Of a stretch of DNA of 64,000 nt, positions 15,875-25,021 are shown in pieces (position 1 is the first letter of the stretch; the number at the start of each line of letters is the position of its first letter). The notes under the pieces are model-generated. The model saw nothing but the letters and a program-made list of their open reading frames with translations. It made no database searches and was not told the DNA's origin. Source of the stretch: JBFLVU01 sp037444825 (GTDB taxonomy: Bacteria; Acidobacteriota; UBA4820; DSQY01); the NCBI GenBank assembly GCA_037444825.1, contig JBBILR010000005.1, positions 1 to 64,000 of the forward strand. Direction: 5' to 3'. The position numbers were made by a program, and so were the translations under genes.

Positions 15875-16952
15875 GGCGCCCGTAAAGGTCGAGGTAGGCT
15901 TCGGCCATGCGCTCCAGGGTGAAGTCCATGGCCCGCCGCCGGGCCTCCTCCGCGAGGCGGAGGGCCGCCGGGCGGTCTCTCAGGAGCCTTTGGACGGCCC
16001 CTGCCAGGGCCCCCGCGTCCCCCGGAGGGACGAGGAGAGCCTCCCGGCCGTCCCGAAGGACCTCCCCCGTGCCCCCCGTCCGGGTGGCCACCACGGGGAC
16101 TCCCGCCGCCGCCGCCTCCTTCACCGCCCCCGGGGACCCCTCGCCGGAGAGGGAGGGCAGGACCATGAGGTCCAGGGCGGCGTAGAAGTCCCGAAGGTCC
16201 TCGAGGTGGCCCAGGAAACGGACCGGAAGCCCCTTCCCCGCCGCCGCTTCCTCGAGCTCCCGGCGAAGGGGGCCCTCCCCCGCCAGCAGGACCACCAGCC
16301 CCGGCTCCTCCCGCAGGAGGAGGGGGAGGGCCTCGAAAAGCACGGCGTGCCCCTTGTGGCGGGCCAGGGCCGCCGCCACCCCCACCGCCGGAACCCCCGG
16401 GGGGAGCCCCAGGCGCCGGCGGGCCTCCTCCCGGGGAGGCAGGGGCTGAAGGCGCCGGAGGTCCACCGCGCTGTGGATCACCCGAAGGCGGTCCCTGGGC
16501 ACCCCCGCCGCCTCCAGGGTCTCGGCGATGTCGCCGCTCACCGCCGCCACCGCCGAGGCCTTCCGGTACTTCCACCGGGAAAGGGGGCTCCGGAGGGGAA
16601 AGGAGACCCGGCGGGTGGCCACCACCGGAATGCCCCCGAGGAACCCCGCCGCCAGGGCCGGCGTCAGGGCGTGGGCGGTGTGGGCGTGCAGGAGGTCCAC
16701 CCCCTCCCGCCGGGCCAGCCGGAAGAGCCGAAGGGCCGCTACCGGGTCGGCCTCCCCCCGCGGGGACCAGGGGAAGACGGTCATGCCCTCCTCCGCGGCG
16801 CGCCCGGCCAGCGGCGCGGAGGGAGGGGCGGCGAGGAGGGGCTCCAGGCCTCGCCGGGCCAGCTCCCGAAGGAGGCCCAGGGTCTGGACCTCCCCCCCCC
16901 GGAAGGATCGTTCGGTGTTGAGATGGAGAACCCGCGGGAGGCCGGAGGCCAT
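15768..16952 (-). CDS. GT4-family glycosyltransferase
   Basis: 394 residues with the two-Rossmann GT-B layout: N-terminal Gly-rich loop FRGGEVQTL, DLLHAHTAHA near 95, VIHSAVDL at the domain junction, LLAGEGPLR, and the nucleotide-sugar site LSGEGSPGAVKEAAAAGVPVV with the EX7E motif. Probably adds a sugar to a cell-surface glycan; donor and acceptor are unknown. Start at 16952 is five bases after the SLT gene stop. The last 25 residues are Gly/Ala/Ser-rich and are antisense to the HTH gene, so the exact C-terminus is uncertain. Confidence 0.87.
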   Translation of the reverse strand: MASGLPRVLHLNTERSFRGGEVQTLGLLRELARRGLEPLLAAPPSAPLAGRAAEEGMTVFPWSPRGEADPVAALRLFRLARREGVDLLHAHTAHALTPALAAGFLGGIPVVATRRVSFPLRSPLSRWKYRKASAVAAVSGDIAETLEAAGVPRDRLRVIHSAVDLRRLQPLPPREEARRRLGLPPGVPAVGVAAALARHKGHAVLFEALPLLLREEPGLVVLLAGEGPLRRELEEAAAGKGLPVRFLGHLEDLRDFYAALDLMVLPSLSGEGSPGAVKEAAAAGVPVVATRTGGTGEVLRDGREALLVPPGDAGALAGAVQRLLRDRPAALRLAEEARRRAMDFTLERMAEAYLDLYGRLTAAALPPSGAGAATGSGGRASAGGGGGAGAPPEG

Positions 16953-16957
16953 GGGGG

Positions 16958-17593
16958 TCAAAGGGTGGGGTAGAGGGCCAGGATCCGGGCCACGTACCGC
17001 TGGGTCTCGGGAATGGGCGGGACCGCCTGGACCTGCTGGACCCGTCGGATCCCCGCGTTGTAGGCCGCCAGGGTGAGCTCCAGGTCGCCCTGGAAGGCGT
17101 CCAGGAGCCACCGCAGGTAGCGGACCCCGCCCCGGATGTTCTCCTCGGGCGAAAAGGGGTCCTTCACCCCCAGGTCCGCCTGGGTGGAGGGCATGAGCTG
17201 CATGAGCCCCTGGGCCCCCTTGGGGGAGACCGCCCGGGGGTCGAAGTTGGACTCCACCCGGATCAGCGCCGCCACCAGCTTCCAGTCCACCTGGTTCTCC
17301 TGGCAGGCCCGGGCGATGATCTCCCGGTAGGGAAGGGTAGGGGGCAGAGGTTTTTCGGGTTCCGGTTCCTCGGGCGGGGGCACGTACCCCTCGAAGCGCC
17401 TCAGAACCGCACCCTCCGGCACCCCCATCTTCCCTCCGCCGGGGAGGACGAGGACCAGGAGGCCTTCCTCCCGCTCCACCCGTTCCACCACCAGGGAGCG
17501 CTCCGACTGGAACACCACCAGTTCCATGGCGGGCGCGGAGGCGGAGGCCAGGAGGAGAAAGGCGAGGGTCAGCAGGGCGGGCCCGGCCTTCAC
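16958..17593 (-). CDS. soluble lytic murein transglycosylase (second)
   Basis: 211 residues: signal peptide (1-22), a short beta region (about 25-70), a Pro/Glu-rich linker, then an SLT domain. Catalytic Glu lies in LIRVESNFDPRAVSPKGAQ near 113, followed by GLMQLMPST and LAAYNAG. GTG 17593 overlaps the stop of the upstream gene (GTGA). It sits in an operon between an unknown protein and a glycosyltransferase, which points to an envelope role. Confidence 0.9.
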   Translation of the reverse strand: MKAGPALLTLAFLLLASASAPAMELVVFQSERSLVVERVEREEGLLVLVLPGGGKMGVPEGAVLRRFEGYVPPPEEPEPEKPLPPTLPYREIIARACQENQVDWKLVAALIRVESNFDPRAVSPKGAQGLMQLMPSTQADLGVKDPFSPEENIRGGVRYLRWLLDAFQGDLELTLAAYNAGIRRVQQVQAVPPIPETQRYVARILALYPTL

Positions 17594-18384
17594 GCCAGCT
17601 CTCCCAGAGAGGTGAAGAAACGGTCGTGGCCGGAGGGGAAAAAGGTGGCCCGGGCGGGGTCGAGGACGAAGCGGGAAGCCTCCGCCGCCGAGACCCCCTT
17701 GAAGATCAGCGAGAGGGTCACGTTCTCCACCGTTTCCCGCTGGAGGAAGGCCCCCAGGGTAGCCACCATGCCGTAGGTGAGGCGCCCGGGGCTCCCCTCC
17801 CCCGGCGGCCGCGCCCCGGTCCACCGGCGGAAGGCCTGGGCGAGGCGCCCGGGGCGGGCCGGCTCCACACCGTTGTACTTCACGAAGAGGGCCCGGTAGG
17901 CCGCCTGTTGGGTGGAAGGCACGTACTCCAGGAGGGCGAGGGAGGGGGAGGCGGGGTCGGCGGTGAAGGCCAGCGCGGCGTAGACCTTTGGGCGGTCCCA
18001 CTTGACGGCGGAATCCAGCGGTTCCAGCGCGCTCCCCACCAGAAGGCCGTACCGCGGGTCGATCCGAAAGAGGACGGGGATCTTCCGGCCCCGGAAGAAG
18101 CGGCCGAGCCGGAGAAGGAACTCCCTCAGGGGGCGGGCGTGACGCCCCTCCCCCTGGACCAGGAGGATGACCTCCTGGGTCTCCGTCAGGGCGTCCCGCT
18201 CCTGCAGAAGGTACAGGACCAGGGGGGAGGCGTCGCCGGGGACGGGGCTCCAGGAGGCGGCGAGGCAGGCCTCCTTCAGCGCGGAGGGCTCCGGGAGGAG
18301 GCCGGGGCGGTCCCGAAGGCCCAGGGCCGCCAGGAAGTCCGCCAAAGGAAGGTTGTCGTAGCGCAGCGTCGAACCCTCGGCCAC
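17590..18384 (-). CDS. conserved-looking protein of unknown function
   Basis: 264 residues, no signal peptide or membrane segment. Mixed alpha/beta composition with YLLQERDALTETQEVILLVQGEG, VLFRIDPRYGLLVGS and a C-terminal FFPSGHDRFFTSLGE. I recognise no family. GTG start has an excellent AAGGAGGGAGG site, with TATCTT upstream as a possible -10. First gene of the SLT-glycosyltransferase operon (coupled by GTGA). Confidence 0.65.
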   Translation of the reverse strand: MAEGSTLRYDNLPLADFLAALGLRDRPGLLPEPSALKEACLAASWSPVPGDASPLVLYLLQERDALTETQEVILLVQGEGRHARPLREFLLRLGRFFRGRKIPVLFRIDPRYGLLVGSALEPLDSAVKWDRPKVYAALAFTADPASPSLALLEYVPSTQQAAYRALFVKYNGVEPARPGRLAQAFRRWTGARPPGEGSPGRLTYGMVATLGAFLQRETVENVTLSLIFKGVSAAEASRFVLDPARATFFPSGHDRFFTSLGELA

Positions 18385-18483
18385 CGTTCCCTCCCTCCTT
18401 ACAAGATACCTTCGGAGGCCTTTCCCTTCCAGAGGCGTCCGGAAAAAAAGAGAAAGCCGGCCCGCGGCCGGGGGCGGAGGAGG

Positions 18484-19112
18484 CTACTCCTTCTGGCGAG
18501 CACGTCGAAAGAGGCGAAGGACCTCCCGGTTCTTGCCGGCTCTGGCCATGGCGAGGGCGGTGGTCCCATCCAGAGCCACGGCCCGGGGGTCGGCGCCTTG
18601 CTCCAGCAGGAGGGCCGCCGCTTTCTCGTTGCCGTACCTGGCGGCGGCCGTCAGGGGGGTCAGGCCGGACTCTCCGGGACGCCGTTCTCCAGAAGGATGG
18701 CGATGATTACGTCGAACCCGTTGGCGGCGGGGATCGCCTTCCGCCCCTGGGCGGCGCGTTCCTTTTGCCGCGAGGCCTGTCTTCCCCGGACCCTGGCGTT
18801 GCTTTCGTACAGGGCATGGTTCAGGAGGGCCACGCCGGGGCCTTCGGGACCCGTGAAACGGGCCCCGGCCTGGACGAGGAGCCGGAAGGTTTCGGCTTGG
18901 CCCTTCACGACGGCCAGCCAGAGCCCCCTCTGGGGATCCGCCGCCGAGCGGAGGGCGGCGGTCTGCGCCGCGTCCCCGACGGCCACCTCCTGAAGGAACC
19001 GCACCTTCGAGGAGGGTGGGGAGGGGTTGTCGGGAACGCCCTGGGCGAGGACCGCTCCGAAAGCCCAGAAGGCGAGGTACGCCGGCGCGAGCCGAACCAC
19101 GGATCTTCCCAT
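18484..19112 (-). pseudogene. exported ankyrin-repeat protein interrupted by a one-base frameshift
   Basis: GAAGGAGG precedes ATG 19112. The first frame gives a signal peptide (to about Ala-Gln at 24) and ankyrin-like repeats (VKGQAETFRLLVQAGA; FDVIIAILLENGV), then stops at 18660. The next ankyrin repeats (SGLTPLTAAARYGNEKAAALLLEQGADP; DGTTALAMARAGKNREVLRLF) continue in another frame to a stop at 18484. Adding one base at the CCC near 18678 restores one 209-codon reading frame. It is either a real recent mutation or a sequencing error; only reads could tell. Confidence 0.75.
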
Positions 19113-19235
19113 GGGCCGCCCTCCTTCGCGACCCGAATTTCCAGGGGCTTTGAGTATGGCATCCCAGAAGAGGGAGGACTCCCAGGGCCTCCCCTCGCCG
19201 ACCCTCGCGGGCGCGGCGATTTCGGGCCGGAAACC

Positions 19236-19264
19236 TTGACAACCGGAGGGGCCTTGCCTACCGT
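19236..19264 (+). promoter_or_regulatory. promoter of yggS-divIVA-hutI, possibly leaderless
   Basis: TTGACA, 17 bases, TACCGT. The -35 is perfect. The predicted start site falls on or next to ATG 19271, and no clear ribosome site lies before that ATG. Confidence 0.55.
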
Positions 19265-19270
19265 AGGGCC

Positions 19271-19987
19271 ATGGTTCGCGAGGGAGAATCCATCGAGACC
19301 AGGGTCAAAGCCGCTCTGGCGGCCCTCGCGAAGGCGGCGCGGCGGGCGGGGCGGGACCCCGGGGAGGTGGTCCTCATGGCCGCCGTGAAGGGCCGGACCG
19401 GCGAGGAAATGGAGGCCGCCGCCCGGGCCGGGGTTTCGTGCTTCGGGGAAAACCGGGTGCAGGAGGGGGAAAGCCACGCCCGCGCGCTGGGGCCGGCCTT
19501 CTTCCGCTCCCGCCGTTTCCATTTCATCGGCCGCCTGCAGGCCAACAAGGCCCGCCGGGCCCTGCGCCTCTTCCACAGCGTGGACGGCGTCGATTCGGAG
19601 GAACTGGCCAGGAGGCTTTCCCGCATCGCGGGGGAGGAGAACCTCCAGCGGGAGGTCATGCTGGAGGTGAACCTGGGCGAGGAGTCCCAGAAGGGGGGCG
19701 TGGCCCCCGAGGAGGCGGCGGCCCTGGCCCGGACGGTTTTCTCCTTGCCCAACCTCCGGCTGACCGGGCTTCTGGGGGTCCCCCCCTTCGATCCCGACCC
19801 GGAGGCCTCCCGCCCCCATTTCCGGCGCCTGAGGTCCCTTTTCGAGGAGATCGGCGGCCTCCATCCCCAGCCGGAGGCCTTTCGGTGGCTCTCCATGGGG
19901 ATGAGCCACGACTTCGAGGTGGCCGTGGAGGAGGGCGCCACCCTGGTGCGCCTGGGTACGGCCCTCTTCGGCCCCCGGGAGGCTTGA
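19271..19987 (+). CDS. yggS: YggS/PLPBP-family pyridoxal-phosphate homeostasis protein
   Basis: 238-residue alanine-racemase-like TIM barrel that binds PLP and buffers its level; no enzymatic activity is known for the family. Lys in MAAVKG near 41 should bind PLP. Other signatures: FGENRVQE near 61, HFIGRLQANK near 84, LSMGMSHDFEVAVEEGATLVRLGTALFG at the end. Next gene starts directly at the stop (TGAATG). In many bacteria yggS lies beside division genes; here divIVA follows. Confidence 0.92.
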   Translation: MVREGESIETRVKAALAALAKAARRAGRDPGEVVLMAAVKGRTGEEMEAAARAGVSCFGENRVQEGESHARALGPAFFRSRRFHFIGRLQANKARRALRLFHSVDGVDSEELARRLSRIAGEENLQREVMLEVNLGEESQKGGVAPEEAAALARTVFSLPNLRLTGLLGVPPFDPDPEASRPHFRRLRSLFEEIGGLHPQPEAFRWLSMGMSHDFEVAVEEGATLVRLGTALFGPREA

Positions 19988-20488
19988 ATGACCACGAGAA
20001 AACCCCTTTCCCCCATCGAGGTCCAGTCGGCCACCTTCCGCCGGGTCTTCCGGGGCTTCGACCCCGACGAGGTCCAGCTCTTTCTCCAGGCCGCCGCCGA
20101 GTCCTACCAGGCCCTGACGGTGGAGAACCAGCGGCTCCTCAAGGACAAGGAGCACCTGGAAGCCTCGCTGGAGGAGTTCCGCCAGCGGGAGGGGCTCCTT
20201 CGGGAGGCCCTCTACACCGCCCAGAAGGTCTCCGACGACTTGAAGGCCCAGGCGCTCCGGGAGGCCCAGAGTACGGTGCAGGAGGCCGAAATCAAGGGCC
20301 AGGCCCTGATCCAGCAGGCCCAGCTCCGGGCCGCCGCCATCGAGCGGCAGATCCTGGACCTCCGGGCCGAGCGGCGGGCGCTGGTTCAGGGGCTAGAGGA
20401 CCTGGTCTCCCGCCTGTCGGCCATGGTGGAGGCCTTGTCGGAAGAGGAGCGGCGGGAGAACGTCACCTCGATGGGCCGGGAGTCCTGA
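19988..20488 (+). CDS. DivIVA-domain coiled-coil protein
   Basis: 166 residues. N-terminal DivIVA motif (LSPIEVQSATFRRVFRGFDPDEVQ near 7-30) followed by long Gln/Glu/Arg/Ala-rich coiled coil to about 150. The family marks poles or division sites through membrane curvature and recruits partners. In this Gram-negative-like context a division or envelope scaffold role is likely. It sits tightly between yggS and hutI (ATG 20488 of hutI overlaps its stop). Confidence 0.85.
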   Translation: MTTRKPLSPIEVQSATFRRVFRGFDPDEVQLFLQAAAESYQALTVENQRLLKDKEHLEASLEEFRQREGLLREALYTAQKVSDDLKAQALREAQSTVQEAEIKGQALIQQAQLRAAAIERQILDLRAERRALVQGLEDLVSRLSAMVEALSEEERRENVTSMGRES

Positions 20489-21738
20489 TGGCGGCGGACT
20501 TCGACCTGCTCGTCGGCCCCATCGGGTGCCTGGTCCCCTGCGCCGGCGAGGCGCCCCGAAGGGGGGCCGACGCCGCCGAGCTTCCGGTCATCGGGGAGGG
20601 GGCTCTCGGGGTCCGCGACGGGCGGCTCTCCTACGTGGGACCCTGGAGAGAGGTGCGGGACGCCTGCGCCGCCGCCCGCCTGGAAGCCCCGGCCGCCACG
20701 GTCCTTCCCGGTCTGGTGGACCCGCACACCCACGTGCCCTTCGTGGGGGACCGCGCCCACGAGCTGGCCCTCCGCCTGCGGGGGGCCACGTACATGGAGA
20801 TCGCCAGGGCCGGGGGCGGGATCCTCAAGACCATGGAGGCGGTGCGGGCGGCTTCGGAGGAAGAGCTCCTCGAAGCCGGAGAGGCCCTGGCCCGCCGCTT
20901 TTTGAGCCACGGCGTCACCGCCTTCGAGGCGAAAAGCGGCTATGGCCTTTGCCGGGACGCCGAGCTGAAGCAGCTGCGGGTCATCGCCGCCTTGGACCGC
21001 CGGGGACCCCAGCGGGTGGCGGCCACCTTTTTGGGGGCCCACTTCGTTCCCCCGGAGTTCCGCCACTCCCCCGAAGCCTACGTGGACCTCCTCTGCGAGG
21101 AGATCCTGCCCGAGGCGGCCTCGCAGGGCCTGGCCCGCTTCTGCGACGTCTTCTGCGAAGAGGGGGCCTTCACCCCCGAGCAGTCCCGCAGGATTCTTCT
21201 CAAGGCCCGTTCCCTCGGCCTTCTGCCCCGGATCCACGCGGACGAGATCGTGGACACCGGAGGGGCGGCCCTGGCGGCGGAGGTGGGGGCGGTGAGCGCC
21301 GACCACCTCATGGCCGTCTCGCCCGAAGGCATCGCGGCCCTGGCGGGGGCGGGGGTGGTGGCCACCCTCCTGCCGGGAACCTCCTTCTACCTCCGGAAGG
21401 CCTACGCCCCGGCGCGGGCCCTTTTGGAGGGCGGCTGCGCGGTGGCCCTCTCCACCGACTGCAACCCGGGCTCCTCCTACACCGCCAACCTCTGGGAAGC
21501 GGCGACCCTCGCCGTCTTCGGCATGGGGCTCCTGCCGGAGGAGGCCATCTGGGCGGTGACCCTCAACGCCGCCTACGCCCTGAGAATGCACGAGGAAATA
21601 GGCTCCCTCGACGTCGGCAAGCGGGCCGATTTCACCCTCTGGGACCGCCCCGACTACCTGCACCTCTTCTACCCGTACGGCGAGGGCGGCCTGCGGGCCG
21701 TTTACATCGGCGGGCGCCTGGCCTGGGCGGCCCCGTGA
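20488..21738 (+). CDS. hutI: imidazolonepropionase
   Basis: 416-residue amidohydrolase of histidine degradation (4-imidazolone-5-propanoate to N-formimino-L-glutamate). Metal-binding HTHVPF near 80 after GLVDP, then GATYMEIARAGGGI, FEAKSGYGL, HADEIVDTGGAALA near 250, and STDCNPGSS near 328, all typical. ATG overlaps the divIVA stop (TGATG). No hutH, hutU or hutG is in this window, so the rest of the pathway must be elsewhere or the enzyme has another substrate. Confidence 0.93.
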   Translation: MAADFDLLVGPIGCLVPCAGEAPRRGADAAELPVIGEGALGVRDGRLSYVGPWREVRDACAAARLEAPAATVLPGLVDPHTHVPFVGDRAHELALRLRGATYMEIARAGGGILKTMEAVRAASEEELLEAGEALARRFLSHGVTAFEAKSGYGLCRDAELKQLRVIAALDRRGPQRVAATFLGAHFVPPEFRHSPEAYVDLLCEEILPEAASQGLARFCDVFCEEGAFTPEQSRRILLKARSLGLLPRIHADEIVDTGGAALAAEVGAVSADHLMAVSPEGIAALAGAGVVATLLPGTSFYLRKAYAPARALLEGGCAVALSTDCNPGSSYTANLWEAATLAVFGMGLLPEEAIWAVTLNAAYALRMHEEIGSLDVGKRADFTLWDRPDYLHLFYPYGEGGLRAVYIGGRLAWAAP

Positions 21739-21754
21739 AAGGGAGAGAACGGGC

Positions 21755-23176
21755 ATGAAGCGCCTCGTCGTCGTCCTCGCCGCCGGCCTCGGCACGCGCA
21801 TGAAGTCCCCCCGGGCCAAGGTCCTGCACCCCCTCCTGGGCCGGCCTATGCTGGCGCACCTCCTGGAGGCGTTGACTCGCTTGGGGGCGTCCCGAACCTT
21901 CGTCGTGGCGGGCCACCAGCGGGACGAAGTGGAGCCTCTGGCTCAGGCCTTCGGCGCCGTCCCCGTCGTTCAGGAACCCCAGCTCGGCACCGGCCACGCC
22001 CTCTCCCTGTGCCGGGGGCCGCTGGAGGCGGAGGGAGAGGCGGAGGTGCTGGTGGTCCCCGGCGACGCGCCCCTCCTGCCCATGGACGAGGTGGCGGCCT
22101 TCTGGGAGGCCTTTTCCGCCTCGGGGTGCGCCGCGGCGGTGGTCTCCATGGACCTCGAGGACCCGGGGTCCTACGGGCGGGTTCTCCGGGAGGGGAACCA
22201 CCTGCGCGCCGTGCGCGAGGCGAAGGACTGCACCGCCGAGGAGCGGGCCGTCTCCGAGGTGAACACGGGCGTGTACTTCCTCAGGTCACCCGAGGTCTTT
22301 TCCCTCCTGTGCCACATCGGGCGGGACAACGCCCAGGGGGAGTACTACCTCACCGACCTCTTCGCCCTCCTCCACGGCGAGGGGCGGCCGGCGGCCCTCT
22401 TCCGGACGGAGGACCCGGAGGCCTTCCAGGGGATCAACAGCCAGCGGGAACTGGCCCGGGCCAACGCCCGCCTCCGCATCTCCCTGGTGGAGGCCTGGAT
22501 GGACGCCGGCGTCACCGTCCTGGACCCCGCCACCACCTGGATCGAACCTTCGGTGCGGCTCGCCCCGGGGGTCCTCCTCCACCCCTTCGTCCGCCTCCAG
22601 GGCTTTACCCGCCTTCAGGAAGGCGTGGAGGTGCGCAGCTTCTCGGTCCTCACCGACACGGAGGTGGGCGCCGGAACGCTGGTGAAGGAGCACTGCGTCC
22701 TCGAAAAGACCCTCGTGGGGCCGCGCTGCATCGTGGGCCCCTACAGCCGGACCCGGGAGGGGACCGTCCTCGAGGAGGGGGTCCACCTGGGGAACTTCGT
22801 GGAGACCAAGAAGGCGGCCCTCGGGCGGGGGGTCAAAGCCAACCATTTGTCCTACCTGGGGGACGCCACCGTGGGCGCCGGCTCCAACATCGGCGCCGGC
22901 ACCATCACCTGCAACTACGACGGCGAGAAGAAGCACCGAACGGTGCTGGGGGAACGGGTCTTCGTGGGGAGCGACACCCAGCTGGTGGCGCCCGTCACCG
23001 TGGGCGACGGGGCCTACATCGGGGCGGGAACGACGGTGACCCAGCCCGTGCCCCCGGGGGCCCTGGCGGTCTCCCGGGTCCCCCAGCGCAACATCGAGGG
23101 GTGGGTGGCCCGGAAGAAGAAGGCCCCCAAGGGGCCGGGAAGCGACTCTCCCCCCCGGCAAGGCGAGGGGGGCTGA
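21755..23176 (+). CDS. glmU: bifunctional GlcN-1-P acetyltransferase/GlcNAc-1-P uridylyltransferase
   Basis: 473 residues. N-terminal pyrophosphorylase has LAAGLGTRMKSPRAKVLHP, QLGTGHAL and PGDAPLL. The C-terminal left-handed beta-helix acetyltransferase runs from about 250 with hexapeptide repeats, NFVETKKAALGRGVKANHLSYLGDA and the CoA region GSDTQLVAPVTVG. Makes UDP-GlcNAc for peptidoglycan and LPS. Directly followed by glmS, giving a two-gene amino-sugar operon. Confidence 0.97.
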   Translation: MKRLVVVLAAGLGTRMKSPRAKVLHPLLGRPMLAHLLEALTRLGASRTFVVAGHQRDEVEPLAQAFGAVPVVQEPQLGTGHALSLCRGPLEAEGEAEVLVVPGDAPLLPMDEVAAFWEAFSASGCAAAVVSMDLEDPGSYGRVLREGNHLRAVREAKDCTAEERAVSEVNTGVYFLRSPEVFSLLCHIGRDNAQGEYYLTDLFALLHGEGRPAALFRTEDPEAFQGINSQRELARANARLRISLVEAWMDAGVTVLDPATTWIEPSVRLAPGVLLHPFVRLQGFTRLQEGVEVRSFSVLTDTEVGAGTLVKEHCVLEKTLVGPRCIVGPYSRTREGTVLEEGVHLGNFVETKKAALGRGVKANHLSYLGDATVGAGSNIGAGTITCNYDGEKKHRTVLGERVFVGSDTQLVAPVTVGDGAYIGAGTTVTQPVPPGALAVSRVPQRNIEGWVARKKKAPKGPGSDSPPRQGEGG

Positions 23177-23188
23177 GCGGAGGGAGCC

Positions 23189-25015
23189 ATGTGCGGCATC
23201 GTCGGATACATCGGCCCGAAGGACCCCGTCCCCATCCTCATGGACGGACTCAAGCGGCTGGAGTACCGGGGGTACGACTCGGCGGGGCTGGCGGTCTTCG
23301 ACGGCCAGGCCCTTCGAACGGAGCGTGCCGCCGGCAAGATCCTCCACCTCGAGGAAAAGCTCCGCCTCAACCCCTTGAAAGGCTTGTACGGGCTGGGCCA
23401 CACCCGGTGGGCCACCCACGGCCGCCCCACGGAAGAGAACGCCCACCCCCACACCGACTGCCGGGGGCAGGTGGTGGTGGTCCACAACGGCATCATCGAG
23501 AACTACCTGGCCCTCAAGGAGGAACTCCTCTCCCGCGGCCACCGCTTCCGCACGGAGACCGACACGGAGGTGGTGGCCCACCTGCTGGAGGAGCAGGGGG
23601 AGGACCTGGAGGCCGCCATGGGGGCGGTGGCCCGCCGCCTGACGGGAATCTTCGCCCTGGCCGCCGTGAGCACCAGGGACCCCTTCCGGATCGTGGCGGC
23701 CCGCCAAGGCCCCCCGCTGGTGGTGGGGTTGGGAACCGGGGAAAACTTCGTGGCCAGCGACATCCCCGCCATCCTGAGCCACACCCGGGAGATGGTCTTC
23801 CTGGACGACGGCGAGATGGCGGTGGTGGAGGCCGGGTCCGCCCGCTTCACCGATTTTCAGGGCCGCCCCCGGGCCAAGGCCCCCACCCGCATCACCTGGG
23901 ACCCCATCCAGGCCGAGAAGGCGGGCTTCAAACACTTCATGCAAAAGGAGATCTTCGAGCAGCCCCGGGCGGTGGCCGACACCCTGGTGGGCCGGATCTC
24001 CCTGGACCGCGGCCAGGTTTGCCTGGAGGAGGTGGAGATCGGCCGGGAGGTCCTGGCGTCGGTGGACCGGGTGGTCCTGGTGGCCTGCGGCACCTCCTGG
24101 CACGCCGCCCTCTGCGCCCGGTACATGATCGAGGGGCTGGCGCGCCTCCACACCGACGTGGACTACGGCTCCGAATTCCGGTACCGGGACCCCCTGGTGG
24201 ACCCCCAGACGCTGTGCGTCTTCATTTCTCAGTCGGGGGAGACCGCCGACACCCTCGCCGCCCTTCGGGAGGCCAAGGCCAAGGGGGCCCATACGCTGGC
24301 CGTCTGCAACGTCGTCGGGAGCATGCTCACCCGGGAGGCGGAGGGGACCCTCTACACCCACGCGGGACCGGAGATCAGCGTGGCCTCCACCAAGGCCTTC
24401 ACCACCCAGCTCACGGCCCTGGCCCTCCTGGCCCTCCACCTGGCGGAGGTCCGGGGGACCCTCGCCCCCGAGGCCCTGCGCCGGCGCCTCCAGTGTCTGA
24501 ACCAGATCTCCTCCCTCATGGAACAGGCGCTGGCCCTGGAGCCCCAGGTGGAGGAGGCCGCCCGCAAGTACCACCGCTACAAGGACTTCCTCTACCTCGG
24601 GCGGGGCATCCAGTACCCCATCGCCCTGGAGGGGGCCCTCAAGCTGAAGGAGATCTCCTACATCCACGCCGAAGGCTACCCCTCGGGGGAGATGAAGCAC
24701 GGCCCCATCGCCCTCATCGACGAGAACCTCCCCGTGGTGGCCGTGGCTCCCCGGGACGAGGTCTACGGCAAGCTGCTCTCCAACCTGGAGGAGGTGAAGG
24801 CGCGGGAGGGCAAGGTCCTGGCGGTCTGCAACGAGGCCGACGCCCGGCTCCGGAACCTGGCCGACGAGGTCTTCCTGGTGCCGGAGACCGACCCCCTCTT
24901 CATGCCCATCCTCACCGTCGTTCCGCTCCAGCTGCTGGCCTACCACGTGGCGGTCACGCGGGGGGCCGACGTGGACCAGCCGCGCAACCTGGCCAAGAGC
25001 GTGACGGTGGAGTGA
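23189..25015 (+). CDS. glmS: glutamine-fructose-6-phosphate aminotransferase
   Basis: 608 residues. The N-terminal glutaminase starts MCGIVGY, with Cys2 as nucleophile after Met removal, plus RGYDSAG and HTRWATHG. Two SIS isomerase domains follow, with CGTSWHA near 300, SQSGETADT near 346 and the C-terminal AKSVTVE ending. Makes GlcN-6-P, the substrate line for the upstream GlmU. No glmS ribozyme is seen in the 12-base gap. AGGGAG precedes ATG. Confidence 0.97.
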   Translation: MCGIVGYIGPKDPVPILMDGLKRLEYRGYDSAGLAVFDGQALRTERAAGKILHLEEKLRLNPLKGLYGLGHTRWATHGRPTEENAHPHTDCRGQVVVVHNGIIENYLALKEELLSRGHRFRTETDTEVVAHLLEEQGEDLEAAMGAVARRLTGIFALAAVSTRDPFRIVAARQGPPLVVGLGTGENFVASDIPAILSHTREMVFLDDGEMAVVEAGSARFTDFQGRPRAKAPTRITWDPIQAEKAGFKHFMQKEIFEQPRAVADTLVGRISLDRGQVCLEEVEIGREVLASVDRVVLVACGTSWHAALCARYMIEGLARLHTDVDYGSEFRYRDPLVDPQTLCVFISQSGETADTLAALREAKAKGAHTLAVCNVVGSMLTREAEGTLYTHAGPEISVASTKAFTTQLTALALLALHLAEVRGTLAPEALRRRLQCLNQISSLMEQALALEPQVEEAARKYHRYKDFLYLGRGIQYPIALEGALKLKEISYIHAEGYPSGEMKHGPIALIDENLPVVAVAPRDEVYGKLLSNLEEVKAREGKVLAVCNEADARLRNLADEVFLVPETDPLFMPILTVVPLQLLAYHVAVTRGADVDQPRNLAKSVTVE

Positions 25016-25021
25016 GGGGCC

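Noticed and set aside
23177..23188. glmS ribozyme
   Set aside because: Only 12 bases separate glmU and glmS; there is no room for it.
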